From NCBI GenBank assembly GCA_034112445.1, contig JAWUVI010000018.1:1-64000 (forward strand): a stretch of 64,000 nucleotides of DNA, written 5' to 3'. Source of the DNA: Pelagadaptatus sp034112445. Its GTDB lineage: Bacteria > Pseudomonadota > Gammaproteobacteria > Pseudomonadales > Cellvibrionaceae. How positions within the stretch are numbered: position 1 is the stretch's first letter; every line of letters begins with the position of its first letter. Under the pieces are notes generated by a model, which was given only the letters and a program-made list of their open reading frames with translations, was not told where the DNA came from and ran no database searches. A program made the position numbers and the translations under genes. Of this stretch, positions 43,856-53,131 are shown in pieces.

Positions 43856-46762
43856 TTAATGGTTTTTTTTCAACCATTTTGTAAGTACGGGCTGAAGCAC
43901 CTCTGGCTCAACCGGTTTGGTAATGTAGTCATCCATTCCAGCTTCTAGGCATTTCTCTTTATCGCCTTTCATTGCGTTTGCTGTCATGGCGACAATGGTG
44001 ATGTTTTTGTTTTCGACACCTGCAGCCCCTTTTCGTATTTGCCTGCTGGCTTCATAGCCGTCCATTACGGGCATTTGGCAGTCCATTAGGACCAAAGAGT
44101 AAGGCATTGCAGCACCTGCTTTAAGGGCCGAAATAGCCTCCTGACCATTGGCAACAATATCAATTAAGTCTGGGTTGATGTTGATGTCTTCCAGAATTCC
44201 TTCTGCTACAAACTGGTTTATTTGATTATCATCAACCAATAAAATGCGAGTGTTATCTGGCCAAGTACTATTAAAAATTTCGTCTTCGTCTTCGGTGTGC
44301 TTTTCAGTTGTAATCGGATTTATAGTATCAGTGCTATGCGCTTCGTCTATTGGTTGGCCGTTGCTAGGTTCTGTTGAATTGTCATGAGTAAGATGTGTTT
44401 GTGTGATGGGTTGGATTTTGGGTTCGACTATTTTCGAGTTGTGGCTTTCTTTCAACATAACCGTAAATTCGAAGCAGGTTCCTTTGCCAAGCTCACTACT
44501 GACAGAAATTCCACCGCCCATCAATTCGCTCAACTTTTTCGAAATAGATAGGCCTAGACCGGTTCCTCCATATTCTCTTGTGGTTGAGGCATCAACCTGT
44601 GTAAATTCTTCAAATAAATTCTCAATCTTGTCATTTGGAATGCCGATTCCTGTATCGGTAACAGAGCAATGAAGTTGCAATATAGTAGAGTCCAATTTTT
44701 TCAGTGAGGCACTGAGAATAATTGAGCCTTCTTTTGTAAATTTGATTGAATTACTGACTAAGTTGTTGAGAATTTGTATAAGCCTACCTGGATCGCCGTT
44801 AACTATGGGATGCTTTATTCCGTCGGTATTCAGCATAAATACCAACCCTTTCTCTTTTACTTGCAAAGCCATTGAGTCGGAAAAATTGTGAAGCTGTTTA
44901 CGTAAGTCAAAGTCAATTTCTTCGAAGTCAATTTTTCCTGCATCGACCTTTGAAAAATCAAGAATGTCATTGATCAGCGTTAACAAGGCTTTGGCGCTTG
45001 ATTGAGCCATTTCTGTTTTATGGCGTTGGTCTTTATTGAGTCTGCTATTAAGTAGCAAACCTAGCATTCCTAATACGCCATTCATGGGCGTGCGAATTTC
45101 ATGGCTCATGTTGGCGAGGAATTCCGATTTCATTTGAGAGGCTTTTTTTGCAATTTGTAAAGCTTCCGTTCGCTCTTGGAATGAGTCACTAACATTCCTA
45201 GTAATTACGAGTAATAAGGCGAAGACAAAGATAATGAGAAGTAAAGCAATGCCGGCATTAATATAGGCGGCTCGTTTGGTAGAGTTAACCAATTCATCAC
45301 TTTGAGCAAGTAGGTTTTGCGCTAGAAAAACTTCAACTTCATGCATTAAGTCAATTTTTTTGGTCATCAATTCATACCAGTGTTTTGGCTCTACTCCCCA
45401 TTTATTGTTATACAAATATTGGAGTCCAATATTGGCTGGTTCGTCATCAATTGATATGAGTCTATCCATTTTAGGAATGCTCATGCCTTTCGCTTTCATG
45501 CCGGGAATTAGAATAAGCTTACTTTTATATGAATCTAAGGAGTGGTGAATTTCATGGAGATGTTTGAGTGCGGTGTCATTGAGCTTATAAACCAATTCAA
45601 GTTTTTTAATTATGTTGCTGGCTTTGATGTGGAGCGCCAAGAACGTATCTTTATAATGGTCGTCTCCTCGAATAACATAGTTTTTAAATTGATGTATAAG
45701 CCCGTTATAACCCAGTAATGAATTCAACTGTATTTGCAGTTTTTCAGACTTGTTGTCGAGGACTATTCTTTGCAATTTTGTTGCCTCAATAACCGCTGGG
45801 TGCAGCATTTTTTCATTATAAAAAACAAGGCTCTCGTTGTTCAGTGAGTTGTATAAAATATCAATGTATAGAGCTTGTTGGCTAATGTTTCTTTTTAATA
45901 GCTCTTCTGATAATCGAATGCCGTGAATAGTTTCTTGAAATCGACCTTCTGTAAATACGCCAGCCATAATTCCGCGCTCAATATCAATTAGCTCTTTTAA
46001 GTGCATGAAAGATAGAAGTGTCGAATAAGTGTCTGTGAATAATTCGTTTGTAAGTGACTTAGGTAAGACCTTGAGGGCATCTAGAGCTTGTTTGTTTATA
46101 TTAGAATATGCATTGATGGCGTCTTGCCAAGTGGTGCCTTTAGTCTCAATTCTATGTCTAATGTTAAACAATTGATTTGATGTGATAACGGTTCTATTTA
46201 TTCTCGAATTGTAAAAGCCAGCGTGCTTGTTTAGTAGATCGGTTAGATTTTTTAAAGATGAATCAGTCAGTATTCTTTGTTGATTTAGCGCGTCAAGAAA
46301 ATCTTCGCCATTGTTTGACATGTGGAGGGAGCTCAAGCCTCGTTCTTTTTGTATCTCATGTAAAAAATAACTTGTTGAAATATTAATCTCTACGGCAACA
46401 GTTAGAGATTCCAGTTCATTGATCAATGATTGCTCATTTTTTGTGTTGTTTAATATCAGGGCTATAGCAATGAATAAAGGCAAGCCTGAAGCCAATAATA
46501 TTTTACTTCTAACATTTGTTTGTGATGAAGCTTGGGCGGCTTGTCTTCTTATGACAATATAAATGAGTGGCGTAATAGAAAGGCTGAGTAAAAGCGAGTC
46601 TAAAACAGCTTCTGGTACATTGGGCAGAAAGTCTTGAAACCAAGGAAGCAATTGCATTACAAGAAATTCAATAACACCTATTGCAAGAACTAGGCATACG
46701 AGTAGTCCTACTAGGGATATCGGTTTCTTCGAGCTTTTGTCTGGTGGGTTTTCTTTTGGCAA
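43856..46762 (-). CDS. Hybrid sensor histidine kinase with NIT (nitrate/nitrite-sensing-type) domain
   Basis: A 968-aa hybrid kinase. Three N-terminal membrane segments (about 17-40, 52-70, 88-107) are followed by a periplasmic NIT-type domain (about 110-490, with the hallmark EIQKERGLSS at 136-145) and a fourth membrane segment (about 500-522). Then come HisKA with His554 (MSHEIRTPMNG), HATPase (NLVSNSIKF, TGIGI, GTGLGLS), and a receiver domain with phospho-Asp894 (LMDCQMPVMDG). The start is TTG with GGAG 6 nt upstream. NIT domains bind nitrate/nitrite in some characterised proteins; the ligand here is unproven. No output regulator adjoins it. Confidence 0.9.
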   Translation of the reverse strand: MPKENPPDKSSKKPISLVGLLVCLVLAIGVIEFLVMQLLPWFQDFLPNVPEAVLDSLLLSLSITPLIYIVIRRQAAQASSQTNVRSKILLASGLPLFIAIALILNNTKNEQSLINELESLTVAVEINISTSYFLHEIQKERGLSSLHMSNNGEDFLDALNQQRILTDSSLKNLTDLLNKHAGFYNSRINRTVITSNQLFNIRHRIETKGTTWQDAINAYSNINKQALDALKVLPKSLTNELFTDTYSTLLSFMHLKELIDIERGIMAGVFTEGRFQETIHGIRLSEELLKRNISQQALYIDILYNSLNNESLVFYNEKMLHPAVIEATKLQRIVLDNKSEKLQIQLNSLLGYNGLIHQFKNYVIRGDDHYKDTFLALHIKASNIIKKLELVYKLNDTALKHLHEIHHSLDSYKSKLILIPGMKAKGMSIPKMDRLISIDDEPANIGLQYLYNNKWGVEPKHWYELMTKKIDLMHEVEVFLAQNLLAQSDELVNSTKRAAYINAGIALLLIIFVFALLLVITRNVSDSFQERTEALQIAKKASQMKSEFLANMSHEIRTPMNGVLGMLGLLLNSRLNKDQRHKTEMAQSSAKALLTLINDILDFSKVDAGKIDFEEIDFDLRKQLHNFSDSMALQVKEKGLVFMLNTDGIKHPIVNGDPGRLIQILNNLVSNSIKFTKEGSIILSASLKKLDSTILQLHCSVTDTGIGIPNDKIENLFEEFTQVDASTTREYGGTGLGLSISKKLSELMGGGISVSSELGKGTCFEFTVMLKESHNSKIVEPKIQPITQTHLTHDNSTEPSNGQPIDEAHSTDTINPITTEKHTEDEDEIFNSTWPDNTRILLVDDNQINQFVAEGILEDININPDLIDIVANGQEAISALKAGAAMPYSLVLMDCQMPVMDGYEASRQIRKGAAGVENKNITIVAMTANAMKGDKEKCLEAGMDDYITKPVEPEVLQPVLTKWLKKNH

Positions 46763-47093
46763 TTTATGCTCCGCAGCACTTCAATTCATTAAAAAGTTTA
46801 GCCCAAGATAAGAAGATGGTGCTCTATTAGCCCACATTAATTACTCGAATATTAATTTATGTGGGCTAGCTATGTTTAGGCGGTCAATGATCACCTTCAA
46901 TTATGGATCACTTACAACAAATGGAGTGCTATTCATTATGTCGTATTCATGTCTCGTGCACAGCTCAAACGAAAATCCGCCTTACTTTTTAGGGGTGATA
47001 ATTTGCATTTAGGTCCCAAGTTGATTACTGTATGTATAAACAGTCAGGGTTAAAGGCTCAGCCCTGTTGAGTTCAAATTATTGAGGTCTATCA
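46763..47093. other. Divergent intergenic region between kinase and yfbR
   Basis: 331 bp holding a long imperfect palindrome (46828-46868, listed separately) and no supported gene. It should contain the promoters of both divergent genes, but none is distinct by eye. Confidence 0.5.
46828..46868. promoter_or_regulatory. Long inverted repeat upstream of the kinase gene
   Basis: 16-bp arms with one mismatch (outer 10 bp TAGCCCACAT and ATGTGGGCTA perfect) around a 9-nt loop, 66 bp upstream of the kinase start. There is no T-run on either strand, so it is a better candidate operator or RNA hairpin than terminator. Confidence 0.55.
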
Positions 47094-47732
47094 ATGCTCG
47101 GAAAAAGTCATTTTTTCGCCTACATCAGTAAAATCCGCTGGATTGTTCGTTGGGGCTTAAAGCGCAACGCCATACCTGAAAATGTAATGGAGCACAGTTG
47201 GGAGGTGGCGACTATTGCTCATGCTTTGGCGATTATTGGTAATAAGCGTTTTGGTGGGAATATAGATCCTAATGTTGTCGCTACGGCCGCTCTATACCAT
47301 GATGTGTCGGAAGTTATCACGGGTGATATGCCCACACCCATAAAATATCACTCAGAAGATATGCAAAAAGCCTTTAAAAAAGTAGAAGTTCAGGCTGAGC
47401 GTGAACTGATACAGTTGTTGCCTGATGATCTGCGCGATGAGTTTTCTAGTTTTGTTGTTTCTGACAAGATCCCTGCTGACGTTAAAAAGCTTATTAAAGG
47501 TGCGGACACTATAGCGGCGTTTTTAAAATGTCAGGAAGAATTGAAAGCCGGCAATACGGAATTTACTAAGGCCGCAGAAGATATAACCAAAAGGCTTAGC
47601 TTATTTGACATGCCGGAAGTTAATGAATTTTTATCTATATTTGCGCCTAGTTATAAGTTAACTCTTGATGAGCTTTTGAATGGTGGCGAAACGGTAAGAT
47701 CCTTGCCTTTATCGTCTTCTGCTCAATCGTAA
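47094..47732 (+). CDS. yfbR: YfbR-type 5'-deoxynucleotidase (HD domain)
   Basis: A 212-aa HD-domain protein. Metal ligands are in ENVMEHSWEVA (His) and LYHDVSEVITGDMPTP (His-Asp and the conserved Asp further on). YfbR removes phosphate from deoxynucleoside 5'-monophosphates. It is monocistronic, followed by a long gap before mraZ. The last few residues (about 200-212) are low-complexity Ser-rich. Confidence 0.92.
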   Translation: MLGKSHFFAYISKIRWIVRWGLKRNAIPENVMEHSWEVATIAHALAIIGNKRFGGNIDPNVVATAALYHDVSEVITGDMPTPIKYHSEDMQKAFKKVEVQAERELIQLLPDDLRDEFSSFVVSDKIPADVKKLIKGADTIAAFLKCQEELKAGNTEFTKAAEDITKRLSLFDMPEVNEFLSIFAPSYKLTLDELLNGGETVRSLPLSSSAQS

Positions 47733-48042
47733 AGGTTTTATTTAATTAAACTTCGTGACTGTGTGCTGGCTTTTGGTCTTATTGCGCTTGCTTTGCTGCT
47801 TAAATTACGACAATATCAATAATCTGCTTCATTGAAGTTTGGCCGTTCTATATAATTTATCCTTCTATTGTTTCTTTCTTATGCTTCTAATTAGTATCTA
47901 ACCTAATAAGTTACTTTAAGTTTGTTTTTTATCCCCTTGTTTTCTATCGATTTTATTGTTTTCTTTAGTGCTCTTTTCTGGAGTTTTGGCGTCTAGATCG
48001 ACGCACATCCCTGCACAATCCTGACTTTTCCTTCTATTTAAC

Positions 48043-48070
48043 TTGACTTTGTACTGCACAGATTTATAGT
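48043..48070 (+). promoter_or_regulatory. mraZ (dcw cluster) sigma-70 promoter
   Basis: TTGACT (-35, 48043-48048) and TATAGT (-10, 48065-48070) with 16-bp spacing, both 5 of 6 matches to consensus. It is 70 bp before the mraZ start and directly upstream of the MraZ box array, as for PmraZ of E. coli. Confidence 0.75.
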
Positions 48071-48113
48071 GGCAAGGTGTGGGAAAAAGTGGATATATGT
48101 GGGTTTTTGTGGA
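48069..48113 (+). promoter_or_regulatory. MraZ box array (five GTGGN repeats at 10-bp spacing)
   Basis: GTGGC, GTGGG, GTGGA, GTGGG and GTGGA begin at 48069, 48079, 48089, 48099 and 48109, exactly one helical turn apart. MraZ is known to bind direct repeats of this type near its own start site and repress the operon. One more GTGGG lies out of phase at 48130. The first unit overlaps the -10 element. Confidence 0.85.
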
Positions 48114-48139
48114 TTTAGTTCACTGGAGAGTGGGGAAAA

Positions 48140-48595
48140 GTGTACTTAGGTAGTCATTCAATCAGCATGGACGCCAAGGGGCGTATGGCGATACCAACGC
48201 GAATTCGTGAAGCGTTGGCGGAGTCCTGTGCGGGTAAGATTGTAATAACGGCCAATCCTGAAGCCCAAGGGGGAGAGCGATGTTTGTGGATATATCCAGA
48301 GCCTCAGTGGTTGGAAGTATTGCCGAAAATTGAGGCTCTTCCCACTTTTAATAAAATGGCACGCAGGACCCAGCGTTTGTTGATCGGTTACGCAACACCG
48401 TTAGAGCTTGATGGTAATGGTCGGATTTTAGTACCGCCAACGCTGCGAGAGTACGCGGGCTTGGATAAAAAGTTAATGTTAGTTGGGCAGGGTAAAAAAT
48501 TAGAGTTGTGGAGCGAAGAGCGCTGGCAAGCTTGGATTGATGAAGCGGGAGATGAAGATGAGATTCCCGTTGAAATGCAAAGTTTGTCCCTGTAG
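48140..48595 (+). CDS. mraZ: MraZ, transcriptional regulator of the dcw cluster
   Basis: A 151-aa protein with two SpoVT-AbrB-type DNA-binding repeats: SMDAKGRMAIPTRIRE (about 9-24) and ELDGNGRILVPPTLREY (about 93-109). It starts at GTG with GGGGA just upstream. It forms ring-shaped multimers that bind GTGG repeats, and such an array lies in its own promoter. It is the first gene of the dcw transcript. Confidence 0.96.
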   Translation: MYLGSHSISMDAKGRMAIPTRIREALAESCAGKIVITANPEAQGGERCLWIYPEPQWLEVLPKIEALPTFNKMARRTQRLLIGYATPLELDGNGRILVPPTLREYAGLDKKLMLVGQGKKLELWSEERWQAWIDEAGDEDEIPVEMQSLSL

Positions 48596-48607
48596 AGAGG
48601 CGTCGTT

Positions 48608-49537
48608 ATGAGCGAAGAGCATATCACGGTCCTGTTACAGGAGGCTGTTGAGGGGCTAGTTGTTGATGGCGGCGCCTTTTATGTTGATGGTACTTATGGT
48701 CGAGGCGGTCATAGCCGATTGATATTGGAAGGTTTGACTTCAGCAGGTCGCCTATTGGGTATAGACAAAGACCCAAAAGCCATTGCTGGAGCAGAAGAAT
48801 TGGCTGCCCATGACTCAAGATTTTCTGTTGAGCATGGCTCGTTTGCTCAGCTTGAAGAGTTGATGGTTGCAAGAGGTTTAGTGGGCAAGGTTGCAGGTGT
48901 CTTGGTCGACTTAGGAGTGTCTTCACCCCAGCTTGATGAGGCTGAGCGTGGATTTAGTTTTATGAATGATGGCCCGCTTGATATGCGTATGAATACTGTC
49001 GTTGGTCAAAGCGCAGCCGATTGGATTAACGCGGCTAAAGAAGAAGATATAGCGCGGGTCATCAAGGTTTACGGCGAAGAACGATTTGGCAAGCGTATGG
49101 CATCGGCCATTGTTGCTGCGCGCAATGAACAGCGTATTGATAGGACGGTGCAGTTGGCAAATATTATTTCCGAGGCGCACCCAGCTTGGCCAAAAGGAAA
49201 GCATCCGGCAACTAAGGCTTTTCAGGCAATAAGAATATTTATCAATGAAGAGTTATCAGACTTAGAAAACTTGCTGGATCAGGCGCTTAATGTTTTAAAA
49301 CCTGGGGGGCGATTAGTCGTTATTAGCTTTCATTCTCTGGAAGACAGGATAGTAAAACGCTTTATTAAAAGGCAGGAGAAGGGGCAGGAATTGCCAAAAG
49401 GTTTGCCGGTGACGGAGGCGCAAATTAAAAGGCGCATGAAATCAATTGGCAAGGCAGTTAAAGCCAGTGCGGATGAGATTGATGTGAACATCAGATCGCG
49501 AAGCGCCATCATGCGTGTGGCCGAAAAAATACAATAA
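48608..49537 (+). CDS. rsmH: RsmH, 16S rRNA N4-methylcytidine 1402 methyltransferase
   Basis: A 309-aa SAM-dependent enzyme methylating N4 of C1402, the same base whose ribose RsmI modifies. Motifs are YVDGTYGRGGHS, GIDKDP, VLVDLGVSSPQLD and KPGGRLVVISFHSLEDR. Second gene of the dcw cluster. Confidence 0.97.
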   Translation: MSEEHITVLLQEAVEGLVVDGGAFYVDGTYGRGGHSRLILEGLTSAGRLLGIDKDPKAIAGAEELAAHDSRFSVEHGSFAQLEELMVARGLVGKVAGVLVDLGVSSPQLDEAERGFSFMNDGPLDMRMNTVVGQSAADWINAAKEEDIARVIKVYGEERFGKRMASAIVAARNEQRIDRTVQLANIISEAHPAWPKGKHPATKAFQAIRIFINEELSDLENLLDQALNVLKPGGRLVVISFHSLEDRIVKRFIKRQEKGQELPKGLPVTEAQIKRRMKSIGKAVKASADEIDVNIRSRSAIMRVAEKIQ

Positions 49538-49551
49538 TCGATTGGTGTTTT

Positions 49552-49833
49552 ATGAGTCGGGTCAATTTCGTGTCAGTGTCGTGGTTAATGGTTTTGTGGT
49601 CGTTGACACTGGGTAGTGCGCTGGCGGTTGTGTCGGTGACTAACGATTCTCGCAAGCATCTGGATAGTCTGGAGTTATTGCGGCGTGAAGCCGCACAATT
49701 GCATGTTGAGTGGGGGCGTTTTTTGTTGGAGCAAAGTGCGTGGTCCTCTTATGGAAGAATAGAAAAGATGGCGGTAGAACAGCTGGGTATGTCAGTTCCG
49801 TCTGGTGAGCAATTGGTAATGGTGCGTCCGTGA
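49552..49833 (+). CDS. ftsL: FtsL, divisome membrane protein
   Basis: A 93-aa bitopic protein: a membrane helix (about 9-27), then a periplasmic leucine-zipper-like helix (DSLELLRREAAQLHVEW). It forms a complex with FtsB and FtsQ and activates FtsWI. The sequence is poorly conserved, but size, topology and position between rsmH and ftsI are decisive. It overlaps ftsI by 4 bp. Confidence 0.93.
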   Translation: MSRVNFVSVSWLMVLWSLTLGSALAVVSVTNDSRKHLDSLELLRREAAQLHVEWGRFLLEQSAWSSYGRIEKMAVEQLGMSVPSGEQLVMVRP

Positions 49834-51608
49834 AAAGAAATGCAGCAAAAATAAACGCCAACGTGAAAGATAGTCTTTCGCGTTGGCGTTTTTCGCTTGT
49901 TGTTTTTGTCCTGCTGGCAATGGCGGTAGCATTACTGTGGAATATCGCTTTGTTGCAAGTTGTTCCTGGGGCTGAAAAAGGGCAGCTATTTTTACAGGAT
50001 CAGGGTGATGCTCGAACAATCCGTGAAGAGGCTTTAGTCGCTCACCGGGGTGTTATTACCGACAGAAATGGCGAACCTTTAGCTGTTAGCACGCCGCTGG
50101 TTAGTTTGTGGTTAAACCCTAAGCAATGGCGCAATGATTTACAGGAGCAAAAGCAGTTGGCGCAGGCGTTGTCTGTTTCAAGTGAATATTTGCAAGCTAA
50201 ATTGACTGCATACTCAGATAAGCAGTTCATGTATTTGCAGCGCCACCTAGAGCCGCAGCAGGCGACCAAAATACTGGACAAGGGTTGGCGTGGTGTTTAC
50301 GGGAAAACAGAATACCGGCGCTTCTATCCTGCAGGAGAGGTGGCTGCGCATCTCGTTGGTTTGACGAATGATGCAGGGGTTGGTCAAGAAGGCCTTGAGC
50401 TGGCTTATGAAAGTTGGTTGAAGGGAGAGTCTGGTTCTAAACGTGTTGTAAAAGACTTAAAGGGTCATGTCATTAGAGAGGCTGGTTTAATAAAAGCGCC
50501 GAAATCTGGTGAAGATATACAGCTCAGTATTGATTTACGTATGCAATACATTGCGCATAGAGAGTTGAGTCGTGCTGTTGCTGAACATAAAGCAGCCGCG
50601 GGTTCAGTTGTGTTATTGGATGTTAGAACCGGTGAGGTGTTGGCAATGGCTAATCAGCCGTCCTTCAATCCCAATGATCGCAGTCGAATTAACGTTTCGG
50701 CATTAAGAAATAGAGCCATTATTGATCAGTTTGAGCCTGGCTCAACGATGAAGCCGTTAACTGTTATGGCGGCACTTGAGTCCGGCGAATACACTCCTGA
50801 TAGCATGATTGATACCAGCCCGGGTTATATCCGTATCAACCAAAAAACCTTGTTGGACCCCGTTAATTACGGCGAAATCAATTTAACTAAAATCATTACC
50901 AAGTCAAGCCAGGTTGGCATCAGTAAGGTCGCTCTGAGTCTAGAGCAAGAAAGTGTTAGAGAGATGTATTCACGAATGGGCTTAGGTCAAAGTGTAGGTA
51001 CTGGTTTTCCTGGTGAAAGTGTTGGCGTGTTGCCAAATAAGTCCCATTGGAGTGATATTGAGAGAGCCAATTTTGCGTTTGGCCATGGTTTGAGTTTGAC
51101 GGCTTTGCAGTTGGCAAAGGCTTACGCGGTGATTGCCAGTTATGGCGTCAAAAAAGACATCTCATTGTTGCGCCAGCCAGACTCAAATGATGTTTTGGGT
51201 AGGCGTGTAGTATCTGAAAAAATTAGCAGGCAGGTTATTGCGATGCTGAAAACTGTAGCCAATCCTGGCGGTACCGCGAAGCGCGCACAGATACCTGAGT
51301 ATCCAGTGGCAGGAAAAACGGGCACTACCCACAAGGCCAGCCAAGGTGGGTATGCCGACGATCAGTACCTTTCTATTTTTGCGGGAATGGCACCGGCGAA
51401 TAACCCTAGAGTGGTTGCTGTTGTTATTGTTGATGACCCCAAAAGTGGAAAATATTATGGCGGTGAAGTAGCTGCTCCAGTTTTTGCGAAAGTGGCTGAA
51501 GCCGCTTTAAGATTGTTGAATGTGCCTCCCAAAGATATAAAAGAAGACCGCGCTAATAAAAATAAAAACGCTGCAGTTTTGGCTGCGCATAGAGGGCCTA
51601 TATCGTGA
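49830..51608 (+). CDS. ftsI: FtsI (PBP3), septal peptidoglycan transpeptidase
   Basis: A 592-aa class B penicillin-binding protein. It has one membrane helix (about 21-42), a pedestal domain and a transpeptidase domain. Active-site motifs are S305-x-x-K308 (GSTMK) and KTG at 496-498. The second motif, normally SxN, reads Ser359-Ser360-Gln361 (KSSQVGISK), an unusual Asn-to-Gln change. It starts at GTG overlapping the ftsL stop. It works with FtsW in septal wall synthesis. Confidence 0.97.
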   Translation: MKRNAAKINANVKDSLSRWRFSLVVFVLLAMAVALLWNIALLQVVPGAEKGQLFLQDQGDARTIREEALVAHRGVITDRNGEPLAVSTPLVSLWLNPKQWRNDLQEQKQLAQALSVSSEYLQAKLTAYSDKQFMYLQRHLEPQQATKILDKGWRGVYGKTEYRRFYPAGEVAAHLVGLTNDAGVGQEGLELAYESWLKGESGSKRVVKDLKGHVIREAGLIKAPKSGEDIQLSIDLRMQYIAHRELSRAVAEHKAAAGSVVLLDVRTGEVLAMANQPSFNPNDRSRINVSALRNRAIIDQFEPGSTMKPLTVMAALESGEYTPDSMIDTSPGYIRINQKTLLDPVNYGEINLTKIITKSSQVGISKVALSLEQESVREMYSRMGLGQSVGTGFPGESVGVLPNKSHWSDIERANFAFGHGLSLTALQLAKAYAVIASYGVKKDISLLRQPDSNDVLGRRVVSEKISRQVIAMLKTVANPGGTAKRAQIPEYPVAGKTGTTHKASQGGYADDQYLSIFAGMAPANNPRVVAVVIVDDPKSGKYYGGEVAAPVFAKVAEAALRLLNVPPKDIKEDRANKNKNAAVLAAHRGPIS

Positions 51609-53131
51609 TGGCTCATTCAACTATATTTTCTTCGGTAATGCTTGGCGATCTTTTTCCAACGATAAATTTATCAGCCGAACTCAATAATAATTCTATTGTA
51701 ACTCTCGAAGTTGGCCAGCTTTGTTTGGACAGTCGGACTGTTCAAGTGGGCGATACTTTTGTGGCTTTGGTCGGGGGTCAATTAGACGGAAGAGCATATA
51801 TAGGTGAGGCGATAGCGGCAGGAGCAACATTAGTCTTGTGCTCATCTGCCGAGTCAAATTTTTCGCTTGATTTTAAAGGTTCAGTTCCCGTTTTACAGGT
51901 TCCAAATTTGAATGATTGTCTGAATGAAATTGCGGGAATTTATTATTGTCATCCCGCAAATAAAATGGATTTGGTCGCAATTACGGGCACCAACGGTAAA
52001 ACGACATGCAGCCAATGGTTGGCTCAGCTGTTAAGTCTGCTGGGTCGGCCAGCGGCAACAATAGGCACCTTGGGGTACGGTCTTGAGTCACAGCCTTTGA
52101 TAGAAACGGGAATGACAACTCCAGATGCTATTACCTCTCAAAAAATCCTAGCAGAAATGAGAGAGGCGGGCGCTCACAGCGTTGTGGCGGAGGTTTCATC
52201 GCACAGCTTGGCGTTAAATCGCGTTAATGCTGTTCCTTTTCGGGTGGCTGCGGTGACAAATATTGGACGCGATCATTTGGATTATCACGGCTCTCTTGAA
52301 GAGTACGTAGAAGCGAAGAAAAAACTATTAAGCTTTGCGTCAGTTGAGTCTGTTGTTTTAAATTTAGATGATGAATTTTATTCTGAATTTAAAATGGCTG
52401 GCGGCAGCAAAACCCAAATAACAATTTCGTTGAAAAGTGAGCAGGCTGACTTTTATGCTGAGAATATTTGTTATCAGCCGCAAGGTATTTCGTTCACTCT
52501 GGTGTCCCCTCAGGGTCGTTTCCAATTAGAGTTGCCAATTTGGGGTGAGTTCAATGTTTATAATATTCTAACGGTTGTGGCGGTAGCTGTATCGTTGGGA
52601 TTAACTGTTCAAGAGTGTGTATCAAAACTGCCTAAGATGAAGTCGGTTGCAGGGCGTTTAGAACAAGTTGAAGCTGCTCAAGATCTAACGGTTATTGTTG
52701 ATTTTGCTCATACGCCCGACGCCTTAAAATCTGTCTTATGCGGTATTAAATTACACGCAGCTAATCGGCTGTGGTGTGTGTTTGGTTGCGGCGGTGATCG
52801 TGATCTGGGCAAGCGTCCGTTGATGGCTGACGTAGCGGAGCGTTTTGCGGATTGTATCGTAGTCACCAGTGATAATCCTCGTTCAGAAACGCCTGAATCA
52901 ATCATGAGGGATATCTCATCTGGCTTTAAAAATGCAGACGGTATTACTTTTATAGTTGATAGAGCGCAAGCCATTGGTTATGCAATAGAGAATGCCCAAG
53001 CTAACGATTTGATTTTAATTGCTGGAAAAGGACATGAAAATTTTCAAATTGTAGGTGCCAATAAGTTTCCGTTCAGCGATGTTGCCTGCGCTCGTCTTGC
53101 CTTAAGAAAAAGACAGGAGGCTGTTCAATGA
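51608..53131 (+). CDS. murE: MurE, UDP-MurNAc-L-Ala-D-Glu:meso-DAP ligase
   Basis: A 507-aa Mur ligase adding the third residue of the stem peptide. ATP loop GTNGKT is at 127-132. The DNPR motif (SDNPRSETP) indicates meso-diaminopimelate specificity. The start overlaps the ftsI stop (TGATG); a GTG three bases earlier is also in frame. Its stop overlaps murF. Confidence 0.97.
   Translation: MAHSTIFSSVMLGDLFPTINLSAELNNNSIVTLEVGQLCLDSRTVQVGDTFVALVGGQLDGRAYIGEAIAAGATLVLCSSAESNFSLDFKGSVPVLQVPNLNDCLNEIAGIYYCHPANKMDLVAITGTNGKTTCSQWLAQLLSLLGRPAATIGTLGYGLESQPLIETGMTTPDAITSQKILAEMREAGAHSVVAEVSSHSLALNRVNAVPFRVAAVTNIGRDHLDYHGSLEEYVEAKKKLLSFASVESVVLNLDDEFYSEFKMAGGSKTQITISLKSEQADFYAENICYQPQGISFTLVSPQGRFQLELPIWGEFNVYNILTVVAVAVSLGLTVQECVSKLPKMKSVAGRLEQVEAAQDLTVIVDFAHTPDALKSVLCGIKLHAANRLWCVFGCGGDRDLGKRPLMADVAERFADCIVVTSDNPRSETPESIMRDISSGFKNADGITFIVDRAQAIGYAIENAQANDLILIAGKGHENFQIVGANKFPFSDVACARLALRKRQEAVQ

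Larger units (their letters stand above)
47733..48139. other. Intergenic region upstream of mraZ
   Basis: 407 bp. The right end has the mraZ promoter and MraZ boxes (listed separately). The left 300 bp holds no supported gene; a 31-codon stretch runs in frame after the yfbR stop, ending near 47822 and containing a hydrophobic run, but lacks a ribosome-binding site. Confidence 0.5.

Noticed and set aside
47733..47822. Hydrophobic 31-codon stretch in frame after the yfbR stop
   Set aside because: No start codon with a ribosome-binding site at a suitable distance, and no recognisable family; probably chance read-through of the frame.
48604..49210. Minus-strand frames opposite rsmH (93 and 100 codons)
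   Set aside because: Antisense shadows of a conserved methyltransferase with no start signals or family resemblance.
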